Of a stretch of 64,000 nt of DNA, positions 1-9,115 are shown in pieces (the first letter of the stretch is position 1; each line of letters opens with the position of its first letter). The notes beneath the pieces were generated by a model. It was not told the DNA's origin. It made no database searches and saw only the letters and a program-made list of their open reading frames with translations. The position numbers and the translations under genes were made by a program. The DNA is from Aliiroseovarius pelagivivens (GTDB lineage Bacteria; Pseudomonadota; Alphaproteobacteria; Rhodobacterales; Rhodobacteraceae): positions 124,001-188,000 of the forward strand of contig NZ_OMOI01000001.1 in NCBI RefSeq assembly GCF_900302485.1, in the 5' to 3' direction.

Positions 1-1106
1 AAGGCGATCAGGTCATCGGGTTTCAGGCTGTCCAGATCGCGGCCTTTGGCGAAGGTGTCGCCGGTCTCGCAGATCGGGCCAACAATGTCATAGCGCGATT
101 TTTCTTCACCGGGTGCGGTTTCAACCACGGGAATGATGTCGTGATGCGCCTCGTACATGGCGGGGCGCACAAGGTCGTTCATGGCGGCGTCGACGATCAG
201 GAAGTCCTGCCCTTCGCCCTCTTTCACATAGATGACGGAGGTAACCATGATGCCGGCGTTGCCCGACACCAGACGGCCCGGCTCGATCTCGATCTCGCAG
301 CCCAGATGGCCGACGGTTTCCTTCACCATCTGCCCGTATTCGATGGGCAAGGGCGGGGCTTCATTTGAACGCTCATAAGGAATGCCAAGCCCGCCGCCCA
401 GATCAAGGCGCGTAATGTCGTGGCCGTCTTCGCGCAGCGCTTCTGTCAGCTCTGCCACTTTTTCATAGGCCTCACGGAAGGGCTGAAGCTCGGTCAGTTG
501 GCTGCCGATATGCACGTCGATGCCGACGGCTTTCAGGCCGGGTAGGGATGCGATTTCGGCATAAACTTCACGCGCACGCGCAATCGGGATGCCGAACTTG
601 TTTTCAGATTTCCCGGTCGAGATTTTGGCGTGGGTTTTCGCGTCCACATCCGGGTTCACGCGCACGGTAACGGGGGCCACGACGCCCAGCTCGCCGGCGA
701 CCTCGGACAGGACGCGCATCTCGGGCTCGCTTTCCAGATTGAACTGGCGGATGCCGTTCGTCAGCGCCAGACGCATTTCATCACGGGTTTTGCCAACGCC
801 CGAAAAGACGATCCGCTCGCCGGGGACACCTGCAGCAATCGCGCGGCGGTATTCGCCCCCCGAGACCACGTCCATGCCCGCACCCATTTCTCCCAGCAGT
901 TTCAGCACAGCGAGGTTCGAGTTGGATTTCACTGCGAAACAGACCAGATGATCCGCCCAATCCAGCGCTTCGTTGAACAGCCCGATATGGCGTTTCAGCG
1001 TTGCAGAAGAATAGACATAGAAGGGCGTGCCAACTTCGGCAGCGATCTCTTCAATTGATACGTCTTCCGCGTGCAATACGCCATCGCGGTAAAGGAAATG
1101 GTCCAT
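1..1106 (-). CDS. lysA: Diaminopimelate decarboxylase (3' end outside window)
   Basis: PLP-dependent decarboxylase that converts meso-diaminopimelate to L-lysine, the last step of lysine synthesis. The reading frame starts at an ATG at 1106 (MDHFLYRDG) and runs off the left edge, so the C-terminal part is missing. Visible fold-III decarboxylase motifs are the PLP lysine in CFAVKSNSN, the HIGSQL strand and the phosphate-binding GGGLGIPY loop. It lies downstream of argH and a small lipoprotein gene on the same strand, but a hairpin with a T-run separates it from them, so it probably has its own promoter in the roughly 80 bases before the start. Confidence 0.96.
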   Translation of the reverse strand, partial: MDHFLYRDGVLHAEDVSIEEIAAEVGTPFYVYSSATLKRHIGLFNEALDWADHLVCFAVKSNSNLAVLKLLGEMGAGMDVVSGGEYRRAIAAGVPGERIVFSGVGKTRDEMRLALTNGIRQFNLESEPEMRVLSEVAGELGVVAPVTVRVNPDVDAKTHAKISTGKSENKFGIPIARAREVYAEIASLPGLKAVGIDVHIGSQLTELQPFREAYEKVAELTEALREDGHDITRLDLGGGLGIPYERSNEAPPLPIEYGQMVKETVGHLGCEIEIEPGRLVSGNAGIMVTSVIYVKEGEGQDFLIVDAAMNDLVRPAMYEAHHDIIPVVETAPGEEKSRYDIVGPICETGDTFAKGRDLDSLKPDDLIA

Positions 1107-1186
1107 CTTGGGCCTCGTCTGTCTGCGCTTTCACGATGCCCTAGCGGAACTGGGCGTCTCGCTCAACCCTCGGCCTTGATCGCAAT

Positions 1187-1215
1187 GAAAAAACGCCGGT
1201 CGTGGTGACCGGCGT
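1187..1215 (-). terminator. Rho-independent terminator between the small lipoprotein gene and lysA
   Basis: A perfect 9-bp stem (1193-1201 with 1207-1215, ACGCCGGTC/GACCGGCGT) with a 5-nt loop is followed on the minus strand by six T residues. It would end the argH-lipoprotein transcript before lysA. A T-run also follows on the plus strand, so it could act in both directions. Confidence 0.75.
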
Positions 1216-1238
1216 TTTCTAGGTAGATGCGGTGCGAT

Positions 1239-1343
1239 TTACTGGGCCGCGACATCCTCGGCGGATCCGGGGCGGATGGGCTCGCCATCGGCGCCGCAAG
1301 CTGCCAGCCCCAGAAGGGCGGTGATCAGAAGCGCGCGGATCAT
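1239..1343 (-). CDS. Small lipoprotein between argH and lysA (LptM-like)
   Basis: A 34-residue protein beginning [17 protein letters not shown]. It has a short charged N-terminus, a hydrophobic core and a lipobox LAAC with Cys at residue 16, so it should be lipidated and exported; only about 18 residues remain after processing. Its ATG overlaps the argH stop codon in an ATGA arrangement, which points to translational coupling. Position just before lysA and the lipoprotein design match the YifL/LptM family, a helper of the LptD outer-membrane translocon in enterobacteria. That family assignment is inferred from size and position only. Confidence 0.75.
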   Translation of the reverse strand: MIRALLITALLGLAACGADGEPIRPGSAEDVAAQ

Positions 1344-2737
1344 GCCAGCGCCTCGGTCCAGCGCGCGATCTGTTTGCGTACTTCGCTGGGCGCGGTGCCG
1401 CCATAGCTGGTGCGCGAGGCGACCGAGTTATGGACGCCCAGCACGCCGAACACCTCGTCGGTGATCTGCGCGTTGACCGACTGCATGTCTTCCAAAGACA
1501 GGTCGGGCAGATCGCAGCCACGTTCTTCGGCCATTGCCACCAATGATCCGGTGACGTGGTGGGCGTCGCGGAACGGCATGTTCAGCGCGCGTACGCACCA
1601 GTCGGCCAGATCGGTCGCGGTCGAGAACCCGGAGGAGGCCGCGGCCTCAAGGCTTTCGGTGTTGGCGGTCATGTCCGAAACCATCCCGGTCATCGCAGCC
1701 AGCGCCAGCATCAGGTTGTCGGCGGCGTCAAAGACTTGCTCTTTGTCTTCCTGCATGTCCTTGGAATAGGCCAGCGGCAGGCCCTTCATCACAGTCATCA
1801 GACCGATATTGGCGCCCATGATCCGACCGATTTTGGCGCGGATCAGCTCGGCGGCATCCGGGTTGCGTTTCTGCGGCATGATCGACGAGCCGGTCGACCA
1901 TTTGTCCGACATGCGCACAAAACGGAACTGAGCAGATGACCAGATCACCAGCTCTTCCGCGAAGCGCGACAGGTGCATGGCGCAGAGGGTGGCGGACGAC
2001 AGGAACTCCAGCGCGAAGTCACGATCCGCCACGGCGTCCAGCGAGTTTGCGGTCGGACGATCAAAGCCCAAGGCTTCTGCGGTCATGTGGCGGTCGATGG
2101 GGAAAGAGGTCCCGGCCAGCGCGGCGGACCCCAGCGGGCTTTCGTTCATCCGCGCACGGGCGTCGCGGAAGCGGGACATATCGCGGCCGAACATCTCGAC
2201 ATAGGCCATCATGTGATGGCCCCACGTCACGGGTTGCGCGGTTTGCAGGTGGGTGAAGCCGGGCATGACCCAGTCGGCACCCGCTTCGGCCTGACCCAAC
2301 AGCGCGCGGATCAAGGCCTCGAGCCCATCAATTGCTGCGTCCATCTGGTCACGGACCCAGAGCTTGAAATCGGTGGCAACCTGGTCGTTGCGCGACCGGG
2401 CGGTGTGTAGGCGACCCGCGGGTTCGCCGACGATTTCTTTCAAACGCGCTTCGACGTTCATGTGAATGTCTTCCAGCGCGGTCGAGAAGGCGAAGTTGCC
2501 CGCTTCGATCTCGGCCAGCACAGTCAACAGACCTTCGCGGATGACCTTGGAGTCATCTTCGGTGATCACACCGGTCGCGGCCAGCATCGCGGCATGGGCG
2601 CGCGAGCCTTCGATGTCCTGTCGCGCCATGCGCTGGTCATAGCCGATCGAGGCGTTGATCGCCTCCATGATCGCATCGGGACCCGCCGAGAACCGGCCGC
2701 CCCACATTTCATTCGCGGATTTCGTGTCGTCGCTCAT
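1340..2737 (-). CDS. argH: Argininosuccinate lyase
   Basis: Cleaves argininosuccinate to arginine and fumarate, the last step of arginine synthesis, in the cytoplasm as a homotetramer. The 465-residue length is normal for the family. The fumarase/aspartase superfamily signature [12 protein letters not shown] is near residue 285, and the N-terminal MWGGRF and TARSRNDQ motifs are typical of ArgH. The start [16 protein letters not shown] gives the usual N-terminus. The stop codon overlaps the ATG of the following small lipoprotein gene. argD and argF lie about 50 kb away in the same window, so the arginine genes are dispersed. Confidence 0.98.
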   Translation of the reverse strand: MSDDTKSANEMWGGRFSAGPDAIMEAINASIGYDQRMARQDIEGSRAHAAMLAATGVITEDDSKVIREGLLTVLAEIEAGNFAFSTALEDIHMNVEARLKEIVGEPAGRLHTARSRNDQVATDFKLWVRDQMDAAIDGLEALIRALLGQAEAGADWVMPGFTHLQTAQPVTWGHHMMAYVEMFGRDMSRFRDARARMNESPLGSAALAGTSFPIDRHMTAEALGFDRPTANSLDAVADRDFALEFLSSATLCAMHLSRFAEELVIWSSAQFRFVRMSDKWSTGSSIMPQKRNPDAAELIRAKIGRIMGANIGLMTVMKGLPLAYSKDMQEDKEQVFDAADNLMLALAAMTGMVSDMTANTESLEAAASSGFSTATDLADWCVRALNMPFRDAHHVTGSLVAMAEERGCDLPDLSLEDMQSVNAQITDEVFGVLGVHNSVASRTSYGGTAPSEVRKQIARWTEALA

Positions 2738-2915
2738 GATCTGCCTTTCAGGACATATTTCTTCTGGGGAATGCTATACGCGGCAAGGCGGGTGGGTGCA
2801 ATTGCTCTGGCCCGGTTCCGCATGGCGTGGATCTGCCGATCCGACCGGATTGTCTTTGTCTCGCCCCGTGCTGTCCTTAAAGTGGCTAGGCAAACCGCCG
2901 TCAACAGGACCCCAG

Positions 2916-4118
2916 ATGCCCCAACACTCCACCCTATTCAGCCGCCGCATGGCGATGGCCACGCTGACCGCTGCGGTCGTGATGCCAGGTCGAGTGCTGG
3001 CCGACAGCGGGTTTTCGGGCTGGTTGTCGGGCTTTTCGTCCAAGGCGCGGTCGGCCGGGGTTGGTACTGCGGCCCTCAAAGCGCTCGGGCGGGCAGAATA
3101 CCTGTCCTCGGCCATCAAGTCGGACCGCCGCCCCGCGGAAACGGCCCGCAGCTTGCAGGACTATATCGCATCGGCGGCGTCATCCCAGCGGATCAAGGGT
3201 GGGCAGAGGGCGTTGGCCCGCTACCCCACGCTTTTAAAGAAGATCGAACGGAAATACGGCGTCCCGAAAGAGGTTATCGTCGCGATCTGGGGCATGGAAA
3301 GCAGCTTTGGTGCAGTGCGCGGGTCGGCCTCGGTTCTGTCGACGCTGGCCACACTTGCCTATGAAGGCCGTCGCCGCGATCTGTTCGAGGCCGAGCTGAT
3401 GGCCGCCCTGCGCATCCTAAGTTCAGGCGACGTGTCGCCATCGCGCATGAAAGGATCTTACGCCGGGGCGATGGGGCACACGCAGTTCATGCCCAGCTCG
3501 TATCTGGCGCACGCGCAGGACTTTAATCGTGATGGCGCGCGCGATATCTGGTCGGATGATCCGACGGATGCGCTGGCGTCGACCGCTGCCTATCTACGTG
3601 CAAAGGGGTGGACCAAAGGCCAGCCTTGGGCGATCGAGGTCCGCCTGCCCGATGGGTTTGATCTGGCGTTAACCGGGCGGATCTATCCGCGTCGTTTGCG
3701 CGACTGGGGCAAGATGGGCGTGACGGATACGGATGGCCGGGCGCTTTCCGGAGCAGACAGCGGCGCGCTGATTCTACCAGCTGGCCCCAAAGGTCCGATC
3801 TTTATGATCTTCCAGAATTTCCACGTGCTGAAGACCTATAATTATGCCGACAGCTATGTGATCGGCGTGGGTCATCTGTCTGATCGCCTTGCCGGAGGTC
3901 GCGCGATTCAGGCTGGCTATCCCAGCAAACCATGGGGAATGACCTCCAAGGAACGTCAGGCGCTTCAAAAGCGTCTGAATGATCGGGGTTTTCAGGCGGG
4001 CCGCCCCGATGGCGTGATCGGTGAAAAGGGTCGCGCTGCCATTCGTGCGTACGAAAAATCGCGAGGCATGCCCGTGACCGGTGTGCCCAGCATTCAGCTT
4101 TTAGCAAGCCTGAGTTAG
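2916..4118 (+). CDS. Lytic murein transglycosylase, MltB-type
   Basis: Cleaves peptidoglycan glycan strands with formation of 1,6-anhydromuramic ends, in the periplasm. I chose the ATG at 2916 (MPQHSTLFSRRMAMA), preceded by AGGA, because upstream in-frame starts would run into argH. Residues 1-29 form a signal sequence with a twin arginine, ending in ALA-like VLA. The SLT_2 domain follows; the probable catalytic Glu is residue 128 in IWGMESSFG. The last 55 or so residues form a peptidoglycan-binding domain (ERQALQKRLNDRGF onwards). It converges on tag, with the two stop codons overlapping. Confidence 0.93.
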   Translation: MPQHSTLFSRRMAMATLTAAVVMPGRVLADSGFSGWLSGFSSKARSAGVGTAALKALGRAEYLSSAIKSDRRPAETARSLQDYIASAASSQRIKGGQRALARYPTLLKKIERKYGVPKEVIVAIWGMESSFGAVRGSASVLSTLATLAYEGRRRDLFEAELMAALRILSSGDVSPSRMKGSYAGAMGHTQFMPSSYLAHAQDFNRDGARDIWSDDPTDALASTAAYLRAKGWTKGQPWAIEVRLPDGFDLALTGRIYPRRLRDWGKMGVTDTDGRALSGADSGALILPAGPKGPIFMIFQNFHVLKTYNYADSYVIGVGHLSDRLAGGRAIQAGYPSKPWGMTSKERQALQKRLNDRGFQAGRPDGVIGEKGRAAIRAYEKSRGMPVTGVPSIQLLASLS

Positions 4119-4699
4119 ACTTGATCATGCCGGTGGCAGCTGACCACATGGTTGTTGAACAACCCGCAGGCTTCCATCCACGCATAGACAATCGTCGGGC
4201 CGCAAAACTTGAAACCGGCTTTCTTTAGATCTTTCGATATCTGTGTGGATAGCGGGGACGAGGTCGGCACCTCATCCAACGTCTTGTAGCGCCCGTTCAA
4301 AGGCGCGCCGTCCACATAGCTCCACATCATATCCCGAAAGGCGTCTGCGCCGCCCAAGTCCAGATAGGCCTGCGCATTGGTGATCGTGGCCGCGATCTTG
4401 CCGCGATGCCGGATGATGCCCTTGTCTTGCAGCAGTCGGTCAATCTCGGGCTCGCCCCATGTCGCGATCTGTTCGGGATCAAACCCTTCGAAAGCCGCGC
4501 GAAAATTATCTCGCTTTTTAAGGATCGTGATCCAGCTTAGCCCAGCTTGAAAGCCGTCCAGGATCAGTTTTTCCCAAAGAGCGCGCCCATCCCATTCAGG
4601 CACGCCCCATTCAAGGTCATGATATTCCTGATAAATAGGCTCGGTCCCGCACCACGAGCAGCGGGGGGTGTCGGGGCTTTGCGACGGGGAATGGGTCAT
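4115..4699 (-). CDS. tag: DNA-3-methyladenine glycosylase I
   Basis: Removes 3-methyladenine from alkylated DNA (base-excision repair). The 194-residue protein begins with the diagnostic RCSWCGTEPIYQEYHDLEWG segment, whose Cys together with the C-terminal CxxH-type region (VSCHRH) form the family's structural zinc site. The helix-hairpin-helix core with WITILKKRDNFR is intact. The gene is divergent from the EAL gene and convergent with the transglycosylase; the two stop codons share bases. Confidence 0.96.
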   Translation of the reverse strand: MTHSPSQSPDTPRCSWCGTEPIYQEYHDLEWGVPEWDGRALWEKLILDGFQAGLSWITILKKRDNFRAAFEGFDPEQIATWGEPEIDRLLQDKGIIRHRGKIAATITNAQAYLDLGGADAFRDMMWSYVDGAPLNGRYKTLDEVPTSSPLSTQISKDLKKAGFKFCGPTIVYAWMEACGLFNNHVVSCHRHDQV

Positions 4700-4796
4700 A
4701 TTGTCAATTCCGTGAAAGTTTTAGGCAACTTGTCTGATTTACGTCTCATTAGCATAGAATTGCCACTTATGGTCGTACGGCAGCAGAGGCGACACA

Positions 4797-5639
4797 ATGT
4801 TCAACTTTGGAAATAAGACATCCCCAAACGTGCAGACGCAAGACCCTGTAGAGGGCCCGATAGGGGATCCGCTAAGCTCGGCCATCGGGATGCGGGATAA
4901 GGATGCGATCAGCCTTGTACGTGAGGCATTGCGAAAGAAACGTGTCCGGCTGGCCTTTCAGCCCGTCATTCAAACGACCAACCCAGATCGCCGTGCGTTC
5001 TTCGAAGGGCTGATACGGGTTCTGGATTCTAACGGGCGGGTGATTCCCGCCAGGGACTTTATCGACTCGGTCGAAGATCAAGAGTTGGGGCGCAAATTGG
5101 ACGCGCTTGCGTTGGAAAAAGGGTTGGAGGCGTTGCAGGCCGAACCCAACCTGCGGTTGGCCATCAATATGTCTGCCCGATCCATCGGCTATCCGGGTTG
5201 GAAGAAGGTATTGGAACGCGGACTTGAAGATGACCCGCATCTGGGTGAACGCCTTATTCTTGAGATCACCGAACGCACGGCGATCACCATGCCGGAACTG
5301 GTGCAGGTCTTCATGGCTGAGATGCAAGGTCATGGCATCAGCTTCGCGTTGGATGACTTTGGGGCAGGCTATACCTCGTTCAAATACCTTAAGGATTTCT
5401 ATTTCGACATCATCAAGATTGATGGGGAGTTCATTCGCGGGATACATAGTGACCCGGACAATCAGATCCTTACGCAGGCAATGGTTTCGGTCGCGCGGCA
5501 TTTCGACATGTTCACCGTCGCGGAAAGTGTCGAAACGGCCGAGGATGCGGCCTTTTTGACGCAGATCGGCGTGGACTGCATGCAGGGATATTATTTCGGC
5601 GTACCAACCTTGGATCCCTATTGGCGCAAAGCAGCCTAG
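4797..5639 (+). CDS. EAL-domain protein, probable cyclic-di-GMP phosphodiesterase
   Basis: Stand-alone cytoplasmic EAL protein of 280 residues without a sensor or membrane segment. The signature reads EGL (E70) instead of EAL. Other metal and catalytic positions are kept: N124 in INMS, E156 in EITE, D186 and D187 in LDDFGAGYT, K207 in IKIDG, E243 in AESVE and Q263 in MQGYYFG. By family rules it should hydrolyse c-di-GMP to pGpG and favour motile over sessile life. The start MFNFGNK follows a purine-rich AGAGGCGAC. The 97-bp region shared with tag must hold both promoters. Activity is inferred, not shown. Confidence 0.93.
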   Translation: MFNFGNKTSPNVQTQDPVEGPIGDPLSSAIGMRDKDAISLVREALRKKRVRLAFQPVIQTTNPDRRAFFEGLIRVLDSNGRVIPARDFIDSVEDQELGRKLDALALEKGLEALQAEPNLRLAINMSARSIGYPGWKKVLERGLEDDPHLGERLILEITERTAITMPELVQVFMAEMQGHGISFALDDFGAGYTSFKYLKDFYFDIIKIDGEFIRGIHSDPDNQILTQAMVSVARHFDMFTVAESVETAEDAAFLTQIGVDCMQGYYFGVPTLDPYWRKAA

Positions 5640-5682
5640 ATACGTGTGATAACGCAACCATTCTCACGCCGCTTGATTTTCT

Positions 5683-5693
5683 CTGCAATGCAG
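5683..5693. promoter_or_regulatory. Candidate PhaR-type operator upstream of phaA
   Basis: A perfect inverted repeat CTGC-AAT-GCAG lies 106 bases before the phaA start. The pattern CTGC-N3/4-GCAG is, as I recall, the site described for the polyhydroxybutyrate repressor PhaR in Paracoccus and Rhodobacter. Binding here is inferred from the sequence alone. Confidence 0.45.
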
Positions 5694-5798
5694 CACAGGA
5701 TGCGCTCAGCAATGATCGTGCGGAACGTCGCGCGTTTTGGAAACTTCTGAAACGCGCGTCATTTCGTTGATCGTAAGTCTGGAGGAAAAGGAAGCATC

Positions 5799-6974
5799 AT
5801 GACCAATGTCGTAATCGTATCGGCCGCGCGCACCGCCGTGGGCAGTTTCTCGGGTTCATTCGCGAACACGCCCGCCCATGACCTCGGCGCAGCCGTTCTG
5901 GCCGAGATCGTCGCCCGCGCGGGCATTGACCCGTCTGAGGTCAGCGAGACCATTCTGGGCCAGGTGCTTCAGGCTGGTCAGGGTCAAAACCCTGCACGTC
6001 AGGCGCATATCAATGCGGGTTACGCGAAAGAGGCTTCGGCTTGGGGTATCAACCAGGTTTGTGGCTCGGGCCTGCGCACCGTTGCACTGGGCGCACAGCA
6101 TGTTCAGCTGGGTGATGCCGCAATCGTGGCCGCCGGTGGTCAAGAGAACATGACCCTCAGCCCCCACGTCGCACACTTGCGTGCCGGGCACAAAATGGGC
6201 GACATGAAATTCATCGACTGCATGATCAAAGATGGTCTGTGGGATGCGTTCAACGGCTACCACATGGGCCAGACCGCTGAAAACGTCGCAGAGAAATGGC
6301 AGATCACCCGCGAGATGCAGGATGAATTCGCCGTTGCTTCGCAAAACAAGGCTGAAGCTGCTCAGAAAGCTGGCAAATTCGCCGACGAGATCATGCCGTT
6401 CACCGTGAAAACCCGCAAGGGCGACATCATCGTGGATCAGGATGAATACATCCGTCACGGCGCCACAATGGAAGCCATGCAAAAACTGCGCCCGGCCTTC
6501 ATCAAGGACGGTTCGGTGACCGCTGCAAACGCTTCGGGCATCAACGATGGCGCGGCCGCCGTTCTGCTGATGTCGGCTGATGAAGCCGAGAAGCGTGGGC
6601 TAGAGCCGCTGGCACGCATCGCGTCCTACGCGACCGCTGGTCTGGACCCGTCGATTATGGGTGTTGGCCCGATCCACGCGTCGGGCAAGGCGCTGGATAA
6701 GGCGGGCTGGAAAGCTCAGGATCTGGATCTGGTCGAAGCCAACGAAGCCTTCGCTGCGCAGGCCTGTGCCGTGAACAAAGACATGGATTGGAACCCGGAC
6801 GTGGTCAACGTGAACGGCGGCGCCATCGCCATCGGTCACCCGATCGGTGCCTCGGGCTGCCGCATCCTGAACACGCTGCTGTTCGAAATGAAGCGCCGCG
6901 AAGCCAAGAAGGGTCTGGCGACCCTTTGCATCGGCGGCGGCATGGGCGTGGCTATGTGCCTCGAACGTCCGTAA
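5799..6974 (+). CDS. phaA: Acetyl-CoA acetyltransferase (beta-ketothiolase)
   Basis: Condenses two acetyl-CoA to acetoacetyl-CoA, the entry to polyhydroxybutyrate and to the ethylmalonyl-CoA pathway. The 391-residue length is standard. Catalytic residues are visible: C88 in NQVCGSG, H347 in IGHPIGASG and C377 in LCIGGGMG. A very strong ribosome-binding site (GGAGGAAAAGGAAG) precedes the ATG. A strong terminator follows at 6992-7018, so phaA and phaB are probably separate transcripts despite adjacency. Confidence 0.98.
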   Translation: MTNVVIVSAARTAVGSFSGSFANTPAHDLGAAVLAEIVARAGIDPSEVSETILGQVLQAGQGQNPARQAHINAGYAKEASAWGINQVCGSGLRTVALGAQHVQLGDAAIVAAGGQENMTLSPHVAHLRAGHKMGDMKFIDCMIKDGLWDAFNGYHMGQTAENVAEKWQITREMQDEFAVASQNKAEAAQKAGKFADEIMPFTVKTRKGDIIVDQDEYIRHGATMEAMQKLRPAFIKDGSVTAANASGINDGAAAVLLMSADEAEKRGLEPLARIASYATAGLDPSIMGVGPIHASGKALDKAGWKAQDLDLVEANEAFAAQACAVNKDMDWNPDVVNVNGGAIAIGHPIGASGCRILNTLLFEMKRREAKKGLATLCIGGGMGVAMCLERP

Positions 6975-6991
6975 GCTTGAAAAGAACGATG

Positions 6992-7018
6992 AAAAAGGCG
7001 CCTTAGGGCGCCTTTTTT
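6992..7018 (+). terminator. Rho-independent terminator after phaA
   Basis: The stem AAGGCGCC (6995-7002) pairs with GGCGCCTT (7007-7014) around a TTAG loop and is followed by a run of T residues. The matching A-run on the left makes it potentially bidirectional. Confidence 0.9.
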
Positions 7019-7082
7019 GTTAAGCGCTTTGTCGTGCTCTTGTCGCAACCGCAAAATAAAACTCTGCATTGCGGCAAAATGT

Positions 7083-7103
7083 TTGCGCAATAATATTGCG
7101 CAA
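7083..7103. promoter_or_regulatory. Perfect palindrome in the phaB promoter region
   Basis: TTGCGCAAT-AAT-ATTGCGCAA is a perfect 9-bp inverted repeat with a 3-nt centre, 56 bases before the phaB start. Nearby at 7064-7074, CTGC-ATT-GCGG matches the CTGC-N3-GCAG pattern with one mismatch. The TGC/GCA character suggests PhaR or another dimeric regulator; this is an inference. Confidence 0.45.
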
Positions 7104-7158
7104 GTTAATTTGAAAATGTAACAGAGTTTCAGACTCAGATTCGAAGTGGAGGAATAAC

Positions 7159-7881
7159 ATGGCCCGAGTTGCACTCGTCACCGGTGGTTCGCGCGGAATT
7201 GGCGCATCAATTTCAAAAGCGCTGAAAGCGGAAGGCTACGAGGTCGCCGCGACCTTCGCTGGCAACGAAGAGAAGGCAGCTGCCTTCACCGCAGAGACCG
7301 GCATCAAGACCTACAAGTGGAATGTTGGCAGCTATGAGGAAAGCAAAGCTGGCATCGCACAGGTTGAAGCTGACCTTGGTCCTGTCGACGTGGTTGTTGC
7401 CAACGCAGGCATCACCCGCGACGCACCTTTCCACAAGATGACCCCCGAACAGTGGCAGGAAGTCATCGACACCAACCTGACCGGCGTGTTCAACACCGTA
7501 CACCCGATCTGGCCCGGCATGCGCGAGCGTAAGTTCGGCCGCATCATCGTGATCAGCTCGATCAACGGTCAGAAAGGTCAGTTTGCTCAGGTAAACTATG
7601 CCGCGACCAAAGCTGGCGATCTGGGTATCGTCAAGTCGCTGGCACAAGAAGGCGCACGTGCAGGCATCACTGCCAACGCCATCTGCCCCGGCTACATCGC
7701 GACCGAAATGGTTATGGCGATCCCGGAAAAAGTGCGCGACTCGATCGTTGCAGGGATCCCGGCCGGCCGTCTGGGCGAACCGGAAGAAATCGCACGCTGC
7801 GTAGCCTTCCTGGCTTCGGACGATGCGGGCTTCATCAACGGCTCGACCATCTCGGCCAACGGTGCGCAGTTCTTCGTTTAA
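7159..7881 (+). CDS. phaB: Acetoacetyl-CoA reductase
   Basis: NADPH-dependent short-chain dehydrogenase that makes (R)-3-hydroxybutyryl-CoA, the monomer for polyhydroxybutyrate. The 240-residue length is typical. The Rossmann glycine motif TGGSRGIG is at residues 8-15, NAG at 82-84, and the catalytic residues are S134, Y147 and K151 (NYAATK). The ribosome-binding site GGAGGAAT lies 6 bases before the ATG. An AT-rich 150-bp upstream region with a perfect palindrome suggests separate regulation from phaA. Confidence 0.97.
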   Translation: MARVALVTGGSRGIGASISKALKAEGYEVAATFAGNEEKAAAFTAETGIKTYKWNVGSYEESKAGIAQVEADLGPVDVVVANAGITRDAPFHKMTPEQWQEVIDTNLTGVFNTVHPIWPGMRERKFGRIIVISSINGQKGQFAQVNYAATKAGDLGIVKSLAQEGARAGITANAICPGYIATEMVMAIPEKVRDSIVAGIPAGRLGEPEEIARCVAFLASDDAGFINGSTISANGAQFFV

Positions 7882-8070
7882 TTACGCAGGACAATCACAA
7901 TTTAAGGGCTGGCCGCTTTGGCCGGCCCTTTTTGTTGGCAGATGTGGTGTCAGCAAAGCCAGGCGCGTCGACATCCAAAGGCCAATGTTTCGAAAGACCA
8001 AGGCACGCTCTTCATGTGCGCGCTGATAGGCAGCTTGAAGCTCGGTCTGGGTTGTCGCGGTCTCCAACAT
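7882..8070 (-). CDS. Putative small protein of 62 residues antisense to the phaB terminator
   Basis: On the minus strand an ATG at 8070 with upstream AGAGGACC opens a 62-codon frame beginning MLETATTQTELQAAYQRAHE. The N-terminal half is an amphipathic helix rich in Ala, Glu, Gln and Arg, resembling the small proteins common in Rhodobacteraceae near DUF1127. The C-terminal part reads through the phaB terminator hairpin and looks less protein-like, and the stop codon directly abuts the phaB stop. I do not recognise a function. It could be a real small protein with a non-conserved tail or a chance frame. Confidence 0.4.
   Translation of the reverse strand: MLETATTQTELQAAYQRAHEERALVFRNIGLWMSTRLALLTPHLPTKRAGQSGQPLNCDCPA
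7904..7933 (+). terminator. Rho-independent terminator after phaB
   Basis: AAGGGCTGGCC (7904-7914) pairs with GGCCGGCCCTT (7920-7930) with one G-T wobble and a GCTTT loop, and is followed by a T-run. Confidence 0.85.
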
Positions 8071-8177
8071 GGTCCTGGTCCTCTTAAGTCCACTTTGTGT
8101 GATCTCAATATGGGGTGTTGAAATGCAGGCGACAAACGAGACTTTCAAAGGTTTCAGATAAGTGTTACTTGACTGAG

Positions 8178-9113
8178 ATGAGTGACCGTCTGCCTCCGCT
8201 AACCGCCCTGCGCGCCTTTGATGCTGCTGCCCGCCATATGTCATTTCAGAAGGCTGCCGCCGAACTGAACGTGACGCCAGCGGCCCTGTCTTTTCAGATC
8301 AAATCACTGGAAGAGCACTTTGGCGCACCACTTTTCCATCGTTTGAATCGAGCCGTGGAGCTGACCGAGGCTGGACGTCTTCTGGCCCCCGGTGCGGCGG
8401 ATGGGTTCGAGATGTTGACCGGCGCCTGGCGCAATGCGCGACGCAGTTTGGACAGCAATACGTTAACCGTGACGGCAGGCCCGGCGTTTACGTCGAAGTG
8501 GCTTGCACCGCGGCTGTATGCCTTCGCCCATGATCATCCCGAGATCGAACTTCGCTTCGCGGCGGGTCTGAAAATGGTGGATCTGAACCGGGACGAGGTC
8601 GATGTCGCCATCAGATTTGGATACGGTCCGGATGACGGGCTGTACTCTCATCCGCTGGCAAACGAGTGGCTGACCCCAGTGATGCTGCCCTCACTGGCCG
8701 AGAAGTACCCCGAGCCAAAAGACCTGCTTTCTGCCCCGCTGATCCACAACACTTCCGATGATTTCTTGAACCCGCCATGCGATTGGCCTGCGTGGCTGCG
8801 CGCGGCAGGGGTCCAAGGCACACCCCGAATCGCATCTGTGTTTTCGCAGCCCGACCACGCACTGGATGCAGCGATGGCCGGGGTGGGTGTGGTTCTTGGG
8901 CGTCGCGCCTTTGTGGTGAAATATCTGGCCGAGGGGCGTCTGGTTGCACCCTATGGATTGGCCCTGTCCACCCAAGCGCGGTTCCGCTTCTTGTGCCGTC
9001 AGGGACAGGAAAACCGACCGGCGATTGCTGCGTTCCGCGATTGGGTTATTGCAGAGATCGCAAAAAACACGCATGTGACGGAAAGTTTGAAAATCGTTTC
9101 GGTCGAGGACTAG
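8178..9113 (+). CDS. LysR-family transcriptional regulator, GcvA-like
   Basis: DNA-binding regulator of 311 residues. The N-terminal winged helix-turn-helix starts at LPPLTALRAFDAAARHMSFQ with the recognition segment AAALSFQIKSLEEHFG-like at residues 35-55, followed by a periplasmic-binding-like effector domain. The ATG at 8178 places the helix-turn-helix at the usual distance from the N-terminus. The exporter gene begins 2 bases after its stop codon, so the two are cotranscribed and the regulator may respond to the exported compound. The closest named group by pattern is GcvA; the ligand is unknown. Confidence 0.9.
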   Translation: MSDRLPPLTALRAFDAAARHMSFQKAAAELNVTPAALSFQIKSLEEHFGAPLFHRLNRAVELTEAGRLLAPGAADGFEMLTGAWRNARRSLDSNTLTVTAGPAFTSKWLAPRLYAFAHDHPEIELRFAAGLKMVDLNRDEVDVAIRFGYGPDDGLYSHPLANEWLTPVMLPSLAEKYPEPKDLLSAPLIHNTSDDFLNPPCDWPAWLRAAGVQGTPRIASVFSQPDHALDAAMAGVGVVLGRRAFVVKYLAEGRLVAPYGLALSTQARFRFLCRQGQENRPAIAAFRDWVIAEIAKNTHVTESLKIVSVED

Positions 9114-9115
9114 TC

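Noticed and set aside
2655..2915. N-terminal extension of the lytic transglycosylase to an upstream ATG
   Set aside because: It would overlap the start of divergent argH and place an unrelated segment before a normal signal peptide. The ATG at 2916 is preferred.
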